Below are positions 6,225 to 13,561 of a DNA stretch of 20,906 nucleotides, piece by piece (the stretch's first letter is position 1; every line of letters starts with the position of its first letter). The stretch lies in contig JALVCR010000291.1 of assembly GCA_027009865.1 (NCBI GenBank), positions 1-20,906 of the forward strand, read 5' to 3'. The stretch comes from Campylobacterales bacterium (GTDB taxonomy: Bacteria; Campylobacterota; Campylobacteria; Campylobacterales; JAADDG01). The position numbers were made by a program, and so were the translations under genes. Under the pieces are notes generated by a model. The model was not told where the DNA came from and did not search any database. It saw nothing but the letters and a program-made list of their open reading frames with translations.

Positions 6225-6755
6225 ATGAATCAATTTAAAGAGAGTAAACTTCAAATATTTCAAAAAATTTTAGACTCCGTAGAAGATGAAAAATATAAAG
6301 AGTGGCTAAAAAGAAATCTCGGCACATTTATATGCAGACCAAATACCCAAAAAAGAGCCTATCTTGACGCTTTAAATAAAGAGTTTGACAAAACCTCCTC
6401 TATGCCTCTTTTTAAAAAGGGAGAGATCTATTTTGCCGATCTCTCTCCCGATAAAAGCTCCAAAATAAGACCCGTTTTAATCTATCAAAACAATAATTTA
6501 AATCTGGCTGTAAAACTGAATCTATATCATAACGTAACCGTCATTCCTCTAACCTCAAGACTTTTGGGCGGAGATTACAGAGTCAAAATAGAAAAAAGAG
6601 ACAATCTCGTAAAAACCAGCGAAATAGTCTGCAACGCAATAGGAATCGTATCGGCTGACAGAATCCTATTTAAAAAAGGAGTCGCTACCTCTTTAACAAA
6701 AAGGGAGGAAAAAGAGGTTAGAGAGAAACTCTCCTTGCTGTTTGGGTGGGAATAA
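6225..6755 (+). CDS. PemK/MazF-like protein with N-terminal extension
   Basis: 176 aa from the ATG at 6225; an earlier in-frame ATG (6111) lies inside the divergent gene and is unlikely. Residues 60-176 match the PemK/MazF endoribonuclease fold: KKGEIYFADLSP, KIRPVLIYQ, VTVIPLTS and a TSEIVCN segment with Ser132. These toxins cut mRNA at short sites. Residues 1-59 are an unusual charged, helical extension (ILDSVEDEKYKEWLKRN); MazF proteins normally begin at about Met60 here. No separate antitoxin gene precedes or follows it, so the extension may act in cis, or the protein may not be a toxin. Met60 (6402) lacks a ribosome binding site, which favours the longer form. Confidence 0.75.
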   Translation: MNQFKESKLQIFQKILDSVEDEKYKEWLKRNLGTFICRPNTQKRAYLDALNKEFDKTSSMPLFKKGEIYFADLSPDKSSKIRPVLIYQNNNLNLAVKLNLYHNVTVIPLTSRLLGGDYRVKIEKRDNLVKTSEIVCNAIGIVSADRILFKKGVATSLTKREEKEVREKLSLLFGWE

Positions 6756-6808
6756 AAATCATACCTATATTTTTATAAAATATCACTATTAATTTTAAAT
6801 AACTTTAT

Positions 6809-6835
6809 TTGAATTTAATAAATTAACATTATAAT
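6809..6835 (+). promoter_or_regulatory. candidate promoter of the PqqD-ATP-grasp operon
   Basis: TATAAT at 6830-6835 with TTGAAT at 6809-6814 upstream; the spacer of 15 bp is shorter than the ideal 17. It lies 37 bp before the first ATG of the operon. Confidence 0.4.
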
Positions 6836-6871
6836 TCGGTTTATTAAAAATTATTATTAAAAAGGTTTAAT

Positions 6872-7108
6872 ATGCAAGAACTTTTAAAACTTGTCATAGA
6901 TGAAAACGATATAGCCTTTCATCCATCTACCGGAAACTCTTATCAATTAAATGATATAGCCAAAGAGATTATAAATTTTTTAAAAGAGGGAAAAGATAAA
7001 GATACAATTATTGAAGAGATAGCCAGAGAATATGGCAAAGATAGAAAAGAAGTCTATATAGATGTCAGCGATTTTTTAAATAAACTAAAAATTTACGGAT
7101 TGATATAA
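6872..7108 (+). CDS. PqqD-family peptide-binding protein (RRE)
   Basis: 78 aa, preceded by AAAAAGG. Matches the PqqD/RiPP recognition element pattern: an N-terminal beta hairpin ending in SYQLNDIAKEIINFL, then two helices (IIEEIAREYG; VYIDVSDFLNKLKIYGLI). PqqD-type domains bind leader or tail peptides and present them to modifying enzymes. No radical-SAM partner or obvious precursor peptide is nearby, so the bound peptide may be a tail on another protein of the operon. Its stop overlaps the ATG of the ATP-grasp gene by one base (TAATG). Confidence 0.82.
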   Translation: MQELLKLVIDENDIAFHPSTGNSYQLNDIAKEIINFLKEGKDKDTIIEEIAREYGKDRKEVYIDVSDFLNKLKIYGLI

Positions 7109-8121
7109 TGAAAATAGCAGTTAGCGGATTAAATGCGACAGATAATCCAGCTCCCGGAATAGGAGTGGCAAAGAGCCTTATAGACGAATATGATGTTATA
7201 GGGTTAAGCTATGATGCAAACGAGCCTGGAAATTATCTTGAAATAACCAAAAAAAATTATCTTATGCCATATCCCTCTTTAGGATATGAAGAGCTTAAAA
7301 ACAGACTTTTAGAGATAAAGAAAAAAGAGGATATCAAAGCTTTGATTCCAAATCTTGATGCTGAGCTTATGCTTTATGTAAAATATCAAAAAGAGATAGA
7401 GGATCTTGGAATAAAACTTTTTATTCCAAGAGAAAAAAATTTCGAGCTTAGAAACAAAAGCTCTCTTTCCTCTTTAGCTCCAAAAATAGGTTTGAAATAT
7501 CCTGAAACATTTGTGGTAAACACTATAAGCGAAATGCAAAAAGTAGCCCAAAAAATAGGCTATCCTTTTATGGTAAAAGGAAATTATTACAAAGCTTATA
7601 AAGTTTATAATTTTGACTCTGCATGCGATGCTTTCTATAAAATTTCAAATGAATGGGGATTTCCGATCCTGATTCAAAAAACGGTAAGCGGTGTTGAAGT
7701 AAATTTAGTTGGAGTTGGAGATGGAGAGGGAGAGCTAAAGGGAGCAATAGTTATAAAAAAACTCACTACCACCACTCTTGGCAAAGTATGGACGGCTATT
7801 ACTATAGAGAATGAAAATCTTTTAAAGACGGCTAAGAAATTTGTAGAGATGACAGGCTGGAGAGGACCTTTTGAGCTTGAGTGCATGGCTGAGGGAGAAA
7901 ATATAAATGTAATAGAGATAAATCCAAGATTTCCAGCCTGGATATATTTTGCCACGGGGGTTGGAGTCAATCTTCCAAAAATGGTGGTTAAACTGATGAC
8001 GGGAGAGAAAGTCAATAGCAATTTAGACTATCCTACCGGGAAACTTTATGTAAGATTTACAGATGAAACAATAGTAGATTTTGATAAATTTAAAAAATTA
8101 GTAACAAACAAGGAATTGTAA
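7108..8121 (+). CDS. ATP-grasp ligase (carbamoyl-phosphate-synthase-like)
   Basis: 337 aa. N-terminal pre-ATP-grasp domain (MKIAVSGLNATDNPAPGIGVAK and a PNLDAEL segment), then the ATP-grasp core: Lys157 in GYPFMVKG, an adenine-site ILIQKTVSGVEVNL segment, and metal-binding PFELECM and VIEINPR (Glu270, Asn272, Arg274). Such enzymes use ATP to activate a carboxylate and join it to an amine or thiol. Partner substrates are unknown; the operon suggests a carboxylic acid, amino acid or peptide tied to the PqqD-like protein and the PLP decarboxylase. It ends 1 nt before the next ATG. Confidence 0.85.
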   Translation: MKIAVSGLNATDNPAPGIGVAKSLIDEYDVIGLSYDANEPGNYLEITKKNYLMPYPSLGYEELKNRLLEIKKKEDIKALIPNLDAELMLYVKYQKEIEDLGIKLFIPREKNFELRNKSSLSSLAPKIGLKYPETFVVNTISEMQKVAQKIGYPFMVKGNYYKAYKVYNFDSACDAFYKISNEWGFPILIQKTVSGVEVNLVGVGDGEGELKGAIVIKKLTTTTLGKVWTAITIENENLLKTAKKFVEMTGWRGPFELECMAEGENINVIEINPRFPAWIYFATGVGVNLPKMVVKLMTGEKVNSNLDYPTGKLYVRFTDETIVDFDKFKKLVTNKEL

Positions 8122-8122
8122 A

Positions 8123-9460
8123 ATGAAAAAGTATGAAAAACCCACAATAAACAGAGTAGATTTTACAATGGCGAGCAAATACGGCTCTCCTTTAAAAACT
8201 CAAAAAATAAGAAATTCAATAGACGGAGTGGATGTTCACAAACTAACCGAAAATTACGGCTCTCCTCTTTTTGTATTTTCCCAAAAAGCGATAGAAGAGA
8301 AATATAAAAAACTTTATGAAGCTTTTAGTTCAAGATATCCAAATGTTAAATTTGGATGGAGTTATAAAACAAATTATCTAAATGCGATTTGTAAAATTTT
8401 TCATAATTTAGGATCTATTGCTGAAGTTGTCAGTGAATTTGAGTATCAAAAAGCAAGAGCATTAGGAGTTGAAGGAAAAGATATTATCTTCAACGGTCCA
8501 TATAAACCAAAAGAGCATTTAAAAACAGCGGTAAAAGAGAAAGCTAAAATTCATATAGACCATCTCTTTGAAATAAATGACCTTGAAGAGATAGCCGACG
8601 AGCTTGATATAAAAATTCCCGTTGCAATAAGAGTCAATATGGATACCGGAATATATCCTCAATGGAGCAGATTCGGGTTTAATTTTGAAAATGGCGAAGC
8701 TTATGAAGCGGTAAAAAGAATACATAAAGAGGGAAAACTCGTTTTAACAGGGCTTCATACTCATATTGGCACCTTTATGCTTGACGCAAATGCTTATAGA
8801 GAAGCGACTTTAAAGCTTATGGATTTGAAAAATCAAATAGAAGAGGATTTCGGATATGAGATAGAATATATAGATTTGGGAGGAGGATTTGCCTCTAAAA
8901 ACAGGCTAAAAGGGATATATCAGCCCCCAGAAGTCATAGTCCCCACAGCTGATGATTATGCAAATGCAATAACAAATGCTATTTACGAAAAAAATAAAAG
9001 CGATAAACTTCCCCTTTTATATCTTGAGACAGGAAGACACTTAATAGACGAGGCCGGATATCTTCTAACAACGGTAGTAGGTTACAAAAGATTTCCTGAC
9101 GGAAGGAAAGGGTATATTTTGGATGCGGGAGTTAATCTTTTATATACATCTACTTGGTATAACTTTAATATAGAACTTGATAAACATTATGAGGGATTAA
9201 ATGAGCCTTCTATGCTAAATGGCCCTCTTTGTATGAATATAGATGTGATAGAAGAGAATATTATGCTTCCCTCTTTAGAGAGAGGAAGCGTTCTTACAAT
9301 CTCTCCGGTTGGAGCTTACAACTACACTCAAGCTATGCAGTTTATCAGATACAAACCGGCAGCGGTTTTGATTGATAAAAATTCAAACGTTCATATAATA
9401 AAAGAGGAAGATGACTTACAAACGGTTAATTTCAAAGAGAGAATGCCAAAAGAGCTTTAA
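8123..9460 (+). CDS. PLP-dependent decarboxylase, DAP/ornithine type (fold III)
   Basis: 445 aa. Alanine-racemase-like barrel: PLP lysine Lys82 in FGWSYKTN, HTHIGT (211-216), glycine loop DLGGGF (251-256), ETGR (302-305), then the C-terminal domain with GPLC (Cys370 at the usual catalytic place) and GAYNYT. Closest in layout to diaminopimelate/carboxynorspermidine/ornithine decarboxylases; the substrate is not clear, and the Tyr-rich TSTWYNFN segment differs from housekeeping LysA. An extra N-terminal tail of about 40 residues begins MKKYEKPTINRVDF, resembling a lasso-peptide leader (YxxPxI). It removes CO2 from an amino acid, perhaps one joined by the ATP-grasp enzyme. Its stop overlaps the next start (TAATG). 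Confidence 0.85.
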   Translation: MKKYEKPTINRVDFTMASKYGSPLKTQKIRNSIDGVDVHKLTENYGSPLFVFSQKAIEEKYKKLYEAFSSRYPNVKFGWSYKTNYLNAICKIFHNLGSIAEVVSEFEYQKARALGVEGKDIIFNGPYKPKEHLKTAVKEKAKIHIDHLFEINDLEEIADELDIKIPVAIRVNMDTGIYPQWSRFGFNFENGEAYEAVKRIHKEGKLVLTGLHTHIGTFMLDANAYREATLKLMDLKNQIEEDFGYEIEYIDLGGGFASKNRLKGIYQPPEVIVPTADDYANAITNAIYEKNKSDKLPLLYLETGRHLIDEAGYLLTTVVGYKRFPDGRKGYILDAGVNLLYTSTWYNFNIELDKHYEGLNEPSMLNGPLCMNIDVIEENIMLPSLERGSVLTISPVGAYNYTQAMQFIRYKPAAVLIDKNSNVHIIKEEDDLQTVNFKERMPKEL

Positions 9461-11478
9461 TGCTTGCAAAAATATTCCTAAAGCCATACAGTGCTCTTTT
9501 ATTTATAAATAATCCTTATGCGGGAGCTATTTTGCTCCTTGCTACTTTTTTAAATCCGTCAGTTGCGATATCGGGATTAATTTCCGTAGTTGCAACAATA
9601 GCTTTTGCTGAATTTATAAGTTTAAGAGAAGAGTATCTAAATAAAGGATTTTATCTTTATAATTCCCTGCTTGTTGGAATGGGAATAGGCTATATTTTTT
9701 CCCCGACTTTAATTAGTATATTTTTAACAATAATTTTATCCTTTTTTACTTTTGTCTTTTCATTTGTTTTAAACAGACTCTTTTGGACATACAGGGTTCC
9801 CATACTCTCTTTGCCTTTTTCCATTATTACAATCATTTCCTATTTGGCTTCTATAAGCTATAGAGATTTTTTTACAAAAAGCAGCCACACTCTTTTTGAT
9901 ATAAATTTGCCTCTTTTCTTAAGTTCTTATTTAAAGGCTCTTGGAACAATATTTTTTATCCCAAGCGCTGTTATGGGGTTAATTATTGTATTTATAATAT
10001 TATATTTTTCAAGAATAATGTTTGTTCTCTCCATAATAGGATTTTATTTTGGAGTCTTTTTGCACTCATTTTTAATAGGTTCTTTTATAAAAGCTTTAAA
10101 CGATATATACTCTTTTAATTATATTTTAGTAGCGATAGCTTTAGGAGGCATTTTTCTGCTTCCCACCATTAGAAATTTTCTAATAGCTTTAATTGGAGTA
10201 TCTTTAAGCGTGGTAATAGAGGATGCCATTCATACCCTGTTTAGTTTTTATCATATTCCGGTATATACGCTTCCTTTTAATATGGTGGTTATTGCTTTTG
10301 TGTTTATTTTATATCTAATCGGATATAAAGAGTTTAATTATTACATAAAAGAGACTCCAGAGAAATCTCTCTCTTCATATTTGAGCCATATATTTAGATT
10401 TGGAAACGATCTGGTTAAAATATCCCCTCCCTTTAGTGGAAAATGGAGCGTATATCAAGCATTTGACGATGAATGGACTCATAAGGGAGATTACAAATAC
10501 GCATACGATTTTGTTATAACAAAAGATAAAAAAAGCTATAGGGGAGATGGGTTGGAGTTATCTGATTATTATGCTTTTGGAGAATCGATATTATCTCCGG
10601 TAAACGGTTACGTAATAGATTGCAGACATGATCTAAAAGATAATCCGATAGGAGTAGTCGATAGAGTAAATAATTGGGGAAATTACATCATAATTAAAGC
10701 CGATCAGGGCTTTTTTGTAGAGATAAGCCACCTTATGCAATATTCTTTAAATGTAAAAGTTGGAGATTATGTATATGTAAATTCCATTTTGGCAAAATGC
10801 GGAAACAGCGGATACTCGCCCGAGCCTCATATCCATATACAGGTTCAATATTACGGCATTTTAGGAAGTTTTACCAAATATTTTGTTTTTGAGAAATATT
10901 ATAAAGAAAATAGACTTCTTTTTAATTCTCTTCCAAAAAAAGGAGAAGAGATAGAAAATGTTATAGCAGATAAAAGTATGATTTCAAGATTTACTTTTAT
11001 TATAGGAGACAGATTTACATATGAAATATTTAAAAATAATAAAAAGTTAAAGGATTTTACAATAACAGTCAAAATGAACGATACAGGAGAGTTTTATTTC
11101 GAGGATGAGGATAAAAACAGACTCTATTTTTATACTTCCAATTATCTATTCTATTTTTATAATTATGAAGGAAAAAGGAATAGTTTTCTAAAATGGTTTT
11201 TTATTTTAGCTGCAAAAATTCCTCTTGTAAATAAACAGGATATAAAATATCAAGACTATCTGCCTTTGTATCTTTTGTGCGGAAAAATAAAACAGACGTT
11301 TATAGAGTTTTTGTCATCATTTAGTAAAAATAAATATAAATATCCCGTATGTTATAAATTTAGTTATCTGAAAATATCTTCAGAAAAAGGGGAAGTTGCT
11401 TTAGGAGCATTTAATAAAGGTTTCGTCTCTTTAAAATTTAAAGATTTTTTATTAAAGATAAAAAGTGAAGAGAATTAG
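9460..11478 (+). CDS. urea transporter domain fused to M23 metallopeptidase
   Basis: 672 aa. Residues 10-290 hold about ten membrane segments with the urea-transporter pattern (LLFINNPYAGAILLLATFLNP at the first half; ALGGIFLLPTIRN in the second). Residues 325-490 are an M23/LytM-type domain with all zinc and catalytic residues: His341 and Asp350 (THKGDYKYAYDF), His424 (EISHLM), and His457-x-His459 (EPHIHIQV), plus the usual VKVGDYV and GNSG turns. Residues 500-672 are a further beta-rich, Lys/Phe/Tyr-rich part with no recognised domain. Channel plus peptidase suggests movement of a small polar molecule and cleavage of a peptide. With an even number of spans and a cytoplasmic N-terminus the M23 part would be cytoplasmic, which is odd for this family. 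Confidence 0.85.
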   Translation: MLAKIFLKPYSALLFINNPYAGAILLLATFLNPSVAISGLISVVATIAFAEFISLREEYLNKGFYLYNSLLVGMGIGYIFSPTLISIFLTIILSFFTFVFSFVLNRLFWTYRVPILSLPFSIITIISYLASISYRDFFTKSSHTLFDINLPLFLSSYLKALGTIFFIPSAVMGLIIVFIILYFSRIMFVLSIIGFYFGVFLHSFLIGSFIKALNDIYSFNYILVAIALGGIFLLPTIRNFLIALIGVSLSVVIEDAIHTLFSFYHIPVYTLPFNMVVIAFVFILYLIGYKEFNYYIKETPEKSLSSYLSHIFRFGNDLVKISPPFSGKWSVYQAFDDEWTHKGDYKYAYDFVITKDKKSYRGDGLELSDYYAFGESILSPVNGYVIDCRHDLKDNPIGVVDRVNNWGNYIIIKADQGFFVEISHLMQYSLNVKVGDYVYVNSILAKCGNSGYSPEPHIHIQVQYYGILGSFTKYFVFEKYYKENRLLFNSLPKKGEEIENVIADKSMISRFTFIIGDRFTYEIFKNNKKLKDFTITVKMNDTGEFYFEDEDKNRLYFYTSNYLFYFYNYEGKRNSFLKWFFILAAKIPLVNKQDIKYQDYLPLYLLCGKIKQTFIEFLSSFSKNKYKYPVCYKFSYLKISSEKGEVALGAFNKGFVSLKFKDFLLKIKSEEN

Positions 11479-12205
11479 TTTCTTTTTAATAGGAAGTCTT
11501 CTTTTCTGCGATACAAAAATAGTTCCATTTGCAGTTTTTAAAAATTATGAGAAAAAATCTTTTATAAAGAGTTCAAAACTAAGTGGGTTTTTATATTCAA
11601 ATAAAAACTTTGAATTTAGCTTTTCAAAAACAGCGGGAGAATTTAAAGAAAAATTTGGTAAATTTTATCAAAACGATTATACGCTTTTATTGAAAAATAA
11701 AAATATGAAATATGGAATTCATTTTATAGATATCAAGAATTATGAAAATGAAATGATTTTGATAGCTGAAATTTCAAAAAATCTACAAACAAATAAAATA
11801 GCAACGCAATTTTTTTACACTTTCTCAAAAAATAGATATATTTTTCAATTTAGCCCCTATTTTGAAAATTATGAGTTTATAAAAGATAATATTTTAAATT
11901 ATTTTAGATTTTTTATCGATTTTATCAAATACAAAGATAATTTTTTAGCCGCCGGATTTAAAAATACTATTTTTTATAAAAAATTTTATTTCTCTTTTGA
12001 ATTTGAAGGGGGAGAATTGATTGAATATATAAAAGATAATGGACACAGCGTCTATAATACACAAGATAGAGTAAAAAAGATATTTACTCTATCTTTTGGA
12101 TATAAGAATTTGAATCTCTCTTTTAAAAAAAAATATTTTAAAGAGTATTTGGGTTTCAATACGTCAAATAGAATCTTTTCTATCTCTTACACAAAAAAAT
12201 TTTAA
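11465..12205 (+). CDS. putative outer-membrane beta protein, last gene of the operon
   Basis: 246 aa, GTG start overlapping the end of the transporter/peptidase gene by 14 bp. Signal peptide (RISFFLIGSLLFC then D). The mature part is made of short alternating hydrophobic/polar segments rich in Phe, Tyr, Lys and Asn, and ends SISYTKKF with a terminal Phe, as in many outer-membrane beta-barrels. No family recognised. Its stop overlaps the convergent aminotransferase stop by 4 bp. Probably the outer-membrane or periplasmic component of the pathway; this is inferred from position and composition. Confidence 0.6.
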   Translation: MKRISFFLIGSLLFCDTKIVPFAVFKNYEKKSFIKSSKLSGFLYSNKNFEFSFSKTAGEFKEKFGKFYQNDYTLLLKNKNMKYGIHFIDIKNYENEMILIAEISKNLQTNKIATQFFYTFSKNRYIFQFSPYFENYEFIKDNILNYFRFFIDFIKYKDNFLAAGFKNTIFYKKFYFSFEFEGGELIEYIKDNGHSVYNTQDRVKKIFTLSFGYKNLNLSFKKKYFKEYLGFNTSNRIFSISYTKKF

Positions 12206-13314
12206 AGCAAAAATTTTTTAATTCTCTCTACCCCTTCTTCCATCTTTTCAATATCTATTGTATAAGCGAGTCTTATAAATTTATTGGTTTTGTTGTTTCC
12301 AAAATCTACTCCCGGCGTTACGGCTACATGGGTTTTATCCAAAAGCTCCCTGCAAAAAAGAAGAGAGTTATCTGAATATTTTGATATATCAGCCCATATA
12401 TAGAAAGCTCCATTTGGAATTGAAGGAATATAGAAAATATTTTTTAAATTCTTATACAAAAAATCTCTTCTTTGTTTGAAAATATCTCTAACTTTGCTTA
12501 AATATTCATAATCAAAAGCTCCCAAAGCAGCATATTGAGAGAGAGTTGGAGCTGAGATAAAGAGATTTTGGGCTATCTCTTCAGCTTTTTTTACAAACCT
12601 GTCTGGAACAATAATCCACCCTACCCTAAATCCCGGCATGCAAAAATATTTTGAAAAACCATTTATTACAAATACTTCGTCGCTAAACTCCAAAGCGCTA
12701 TAAGCTCTCTTTTCATACGTTAAACCGTGGTAAAGCTCATCGGAAATAAAATATATCCCTTTTTCATTGCAATACCCTATAAGCTCTTTTAAATTTTCCT
12801 TTTCATAAACATTTCCTGTAGGGTTTGCCGGATTTGATATCTCAAGAGCTTTTAAAGGAATATTTTTTATATGATCTTTTGTTATTTGATAATTGCTCTC
12901 TTTAAAAACTTTTATAAAAATAGGATTAATATCTAAAAGATATGAGAAATTTTTATAGCAAGGATATCCCGGATCGCTAAAACCTAAATTTTCTTTATAA
13001 TCAAGGCAAAGAGAGTATGCAACCAAGAAAGCTCCGCTCGTTCCGGGCGTAATTAAAATATTCTTCTCAGAAATTTTGATATTGTAAATAGTTTTATAAT
13101 GCTCCTTTATTTTTTCTCTTAGTTTTAAAAGCCCTAAACTCTCAGTATATGAATATCTATCTTTATCTACCGCTTCCAAAAGCTTTTTCTTGACCCCTAA
13201 AGGGGGATGTAAATCGGGCTGCCCCACTTCAAAATGTATAGCGTCTTTAAATTTTGCTGCCTCTTTTACTATCTGCATAACTATAAATGAAGATACATTT
13301 TTTAATCTTTTCAA
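12202..13314 (-). CDS. PLP aminotransferase, class I/II (AspC-like)
   Basis: 370 aa. TTG start, 8 nt after AAAAAGGA. Fold-type I aminotransferase motifs: GTSGAF (91-96), NPANPTG (161-167), SDELYHG with Asp192 and Tyr195, PLP Lys222 in NGFSKYFCMPGFRVGW, and Arg367-like RLAYT near the C-terminus for the substrate carboxylate. Cytoplasmic, amino-acid metabolism; substrate (aspartate, alanine or similar) not resolved. Convergent with the 246-aa gene and divergent from the repeat lipoprotein. An internal ATG (Met13) is possible but would cut the N-terminal arm. Confidence 0.88.
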   Translation of the reverse strand: MKRLKNVSSFIVMQIVKEAAKFKDAIHFEVGQPDLHPPLGVKKKLLEAVDKDRYSYTESLGLLKLREKIKEHYKTIYNIKISEKNILITPGTSGAFLVAYSLCLDYKENLGFSDPGYPCYKNFSYLLDINPIFIKVFKESNYQITKDHIKNIPLKALEISNPANPTGNVYEKENLKELIGYCNEKGIYFISDELYHGLTYEKRAYSALEFSDEVFVINGFSKYFCMPGFRVGWIIVPDRFVKKAEEIAQNLFISAPTLSQYAALGAFDYEYLSKVRDIFKQRRDFLYKNLKNIFYIPSIPNGAFYIWADISKYSDNSLLFCRELLDKTHVAVTPGVDFGNNKTNKFIRLAYTIDIEKMEEGVERIKKFLL

Positions 13315-13430
13315 GAAAAATCCTTTTTGTTAGGGGTTTTTAAACATAATTATATATAATAATAAGCGAGAATGTGCGAAATAAAAAACTATAAAAGATA
13401 TATACTATTAAATGATAAAATTTATTTTAT

Positions 13431-13497
13431 ATTTACCTTTTAATATATAAATTACTATAACCTTTTAATAATACGGAAAGGTAAATTATATTATAAT
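13431..13497 (+). promoter_or_regulatory. promoter of the repeat lipoprotein with inverted and direct repeats
   Basis: TATAAT at 13492-13497. Immediately upstream are a 10-bp inverted repeat (ATTTACCTTT at 13431-13440 and AAAGGTAAAT at 13477-13486) and a direct repeat CCTTTTAATA at 13436-13445 and 13461-13470, 25 bp apart. The right arm sits against the -10, so a bound protein could control access; the binder is unknown. Confidence 0.4.
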
Positions 13498-13561
13498 TTT
13501 CAGGATTAGATATGTTGATATCTAAAATGTGTAATTTCAAAGTCAAAAAAAGGAGAATGTT

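Noticed and set aside
7674..8021. 115-codon minus-strand frame opposite the ATP-grasp gene
   Set aside because: Overlaps the conserved ATP-grasp motifs on the other strand; low-complexity and no ribosome binding site.
8123..9460. Calling the decarboxylase housekeeping lysA
   Set aside because: Extra N-terminal tail, unusual C-terminal residues and the operon context leave the substrate open.
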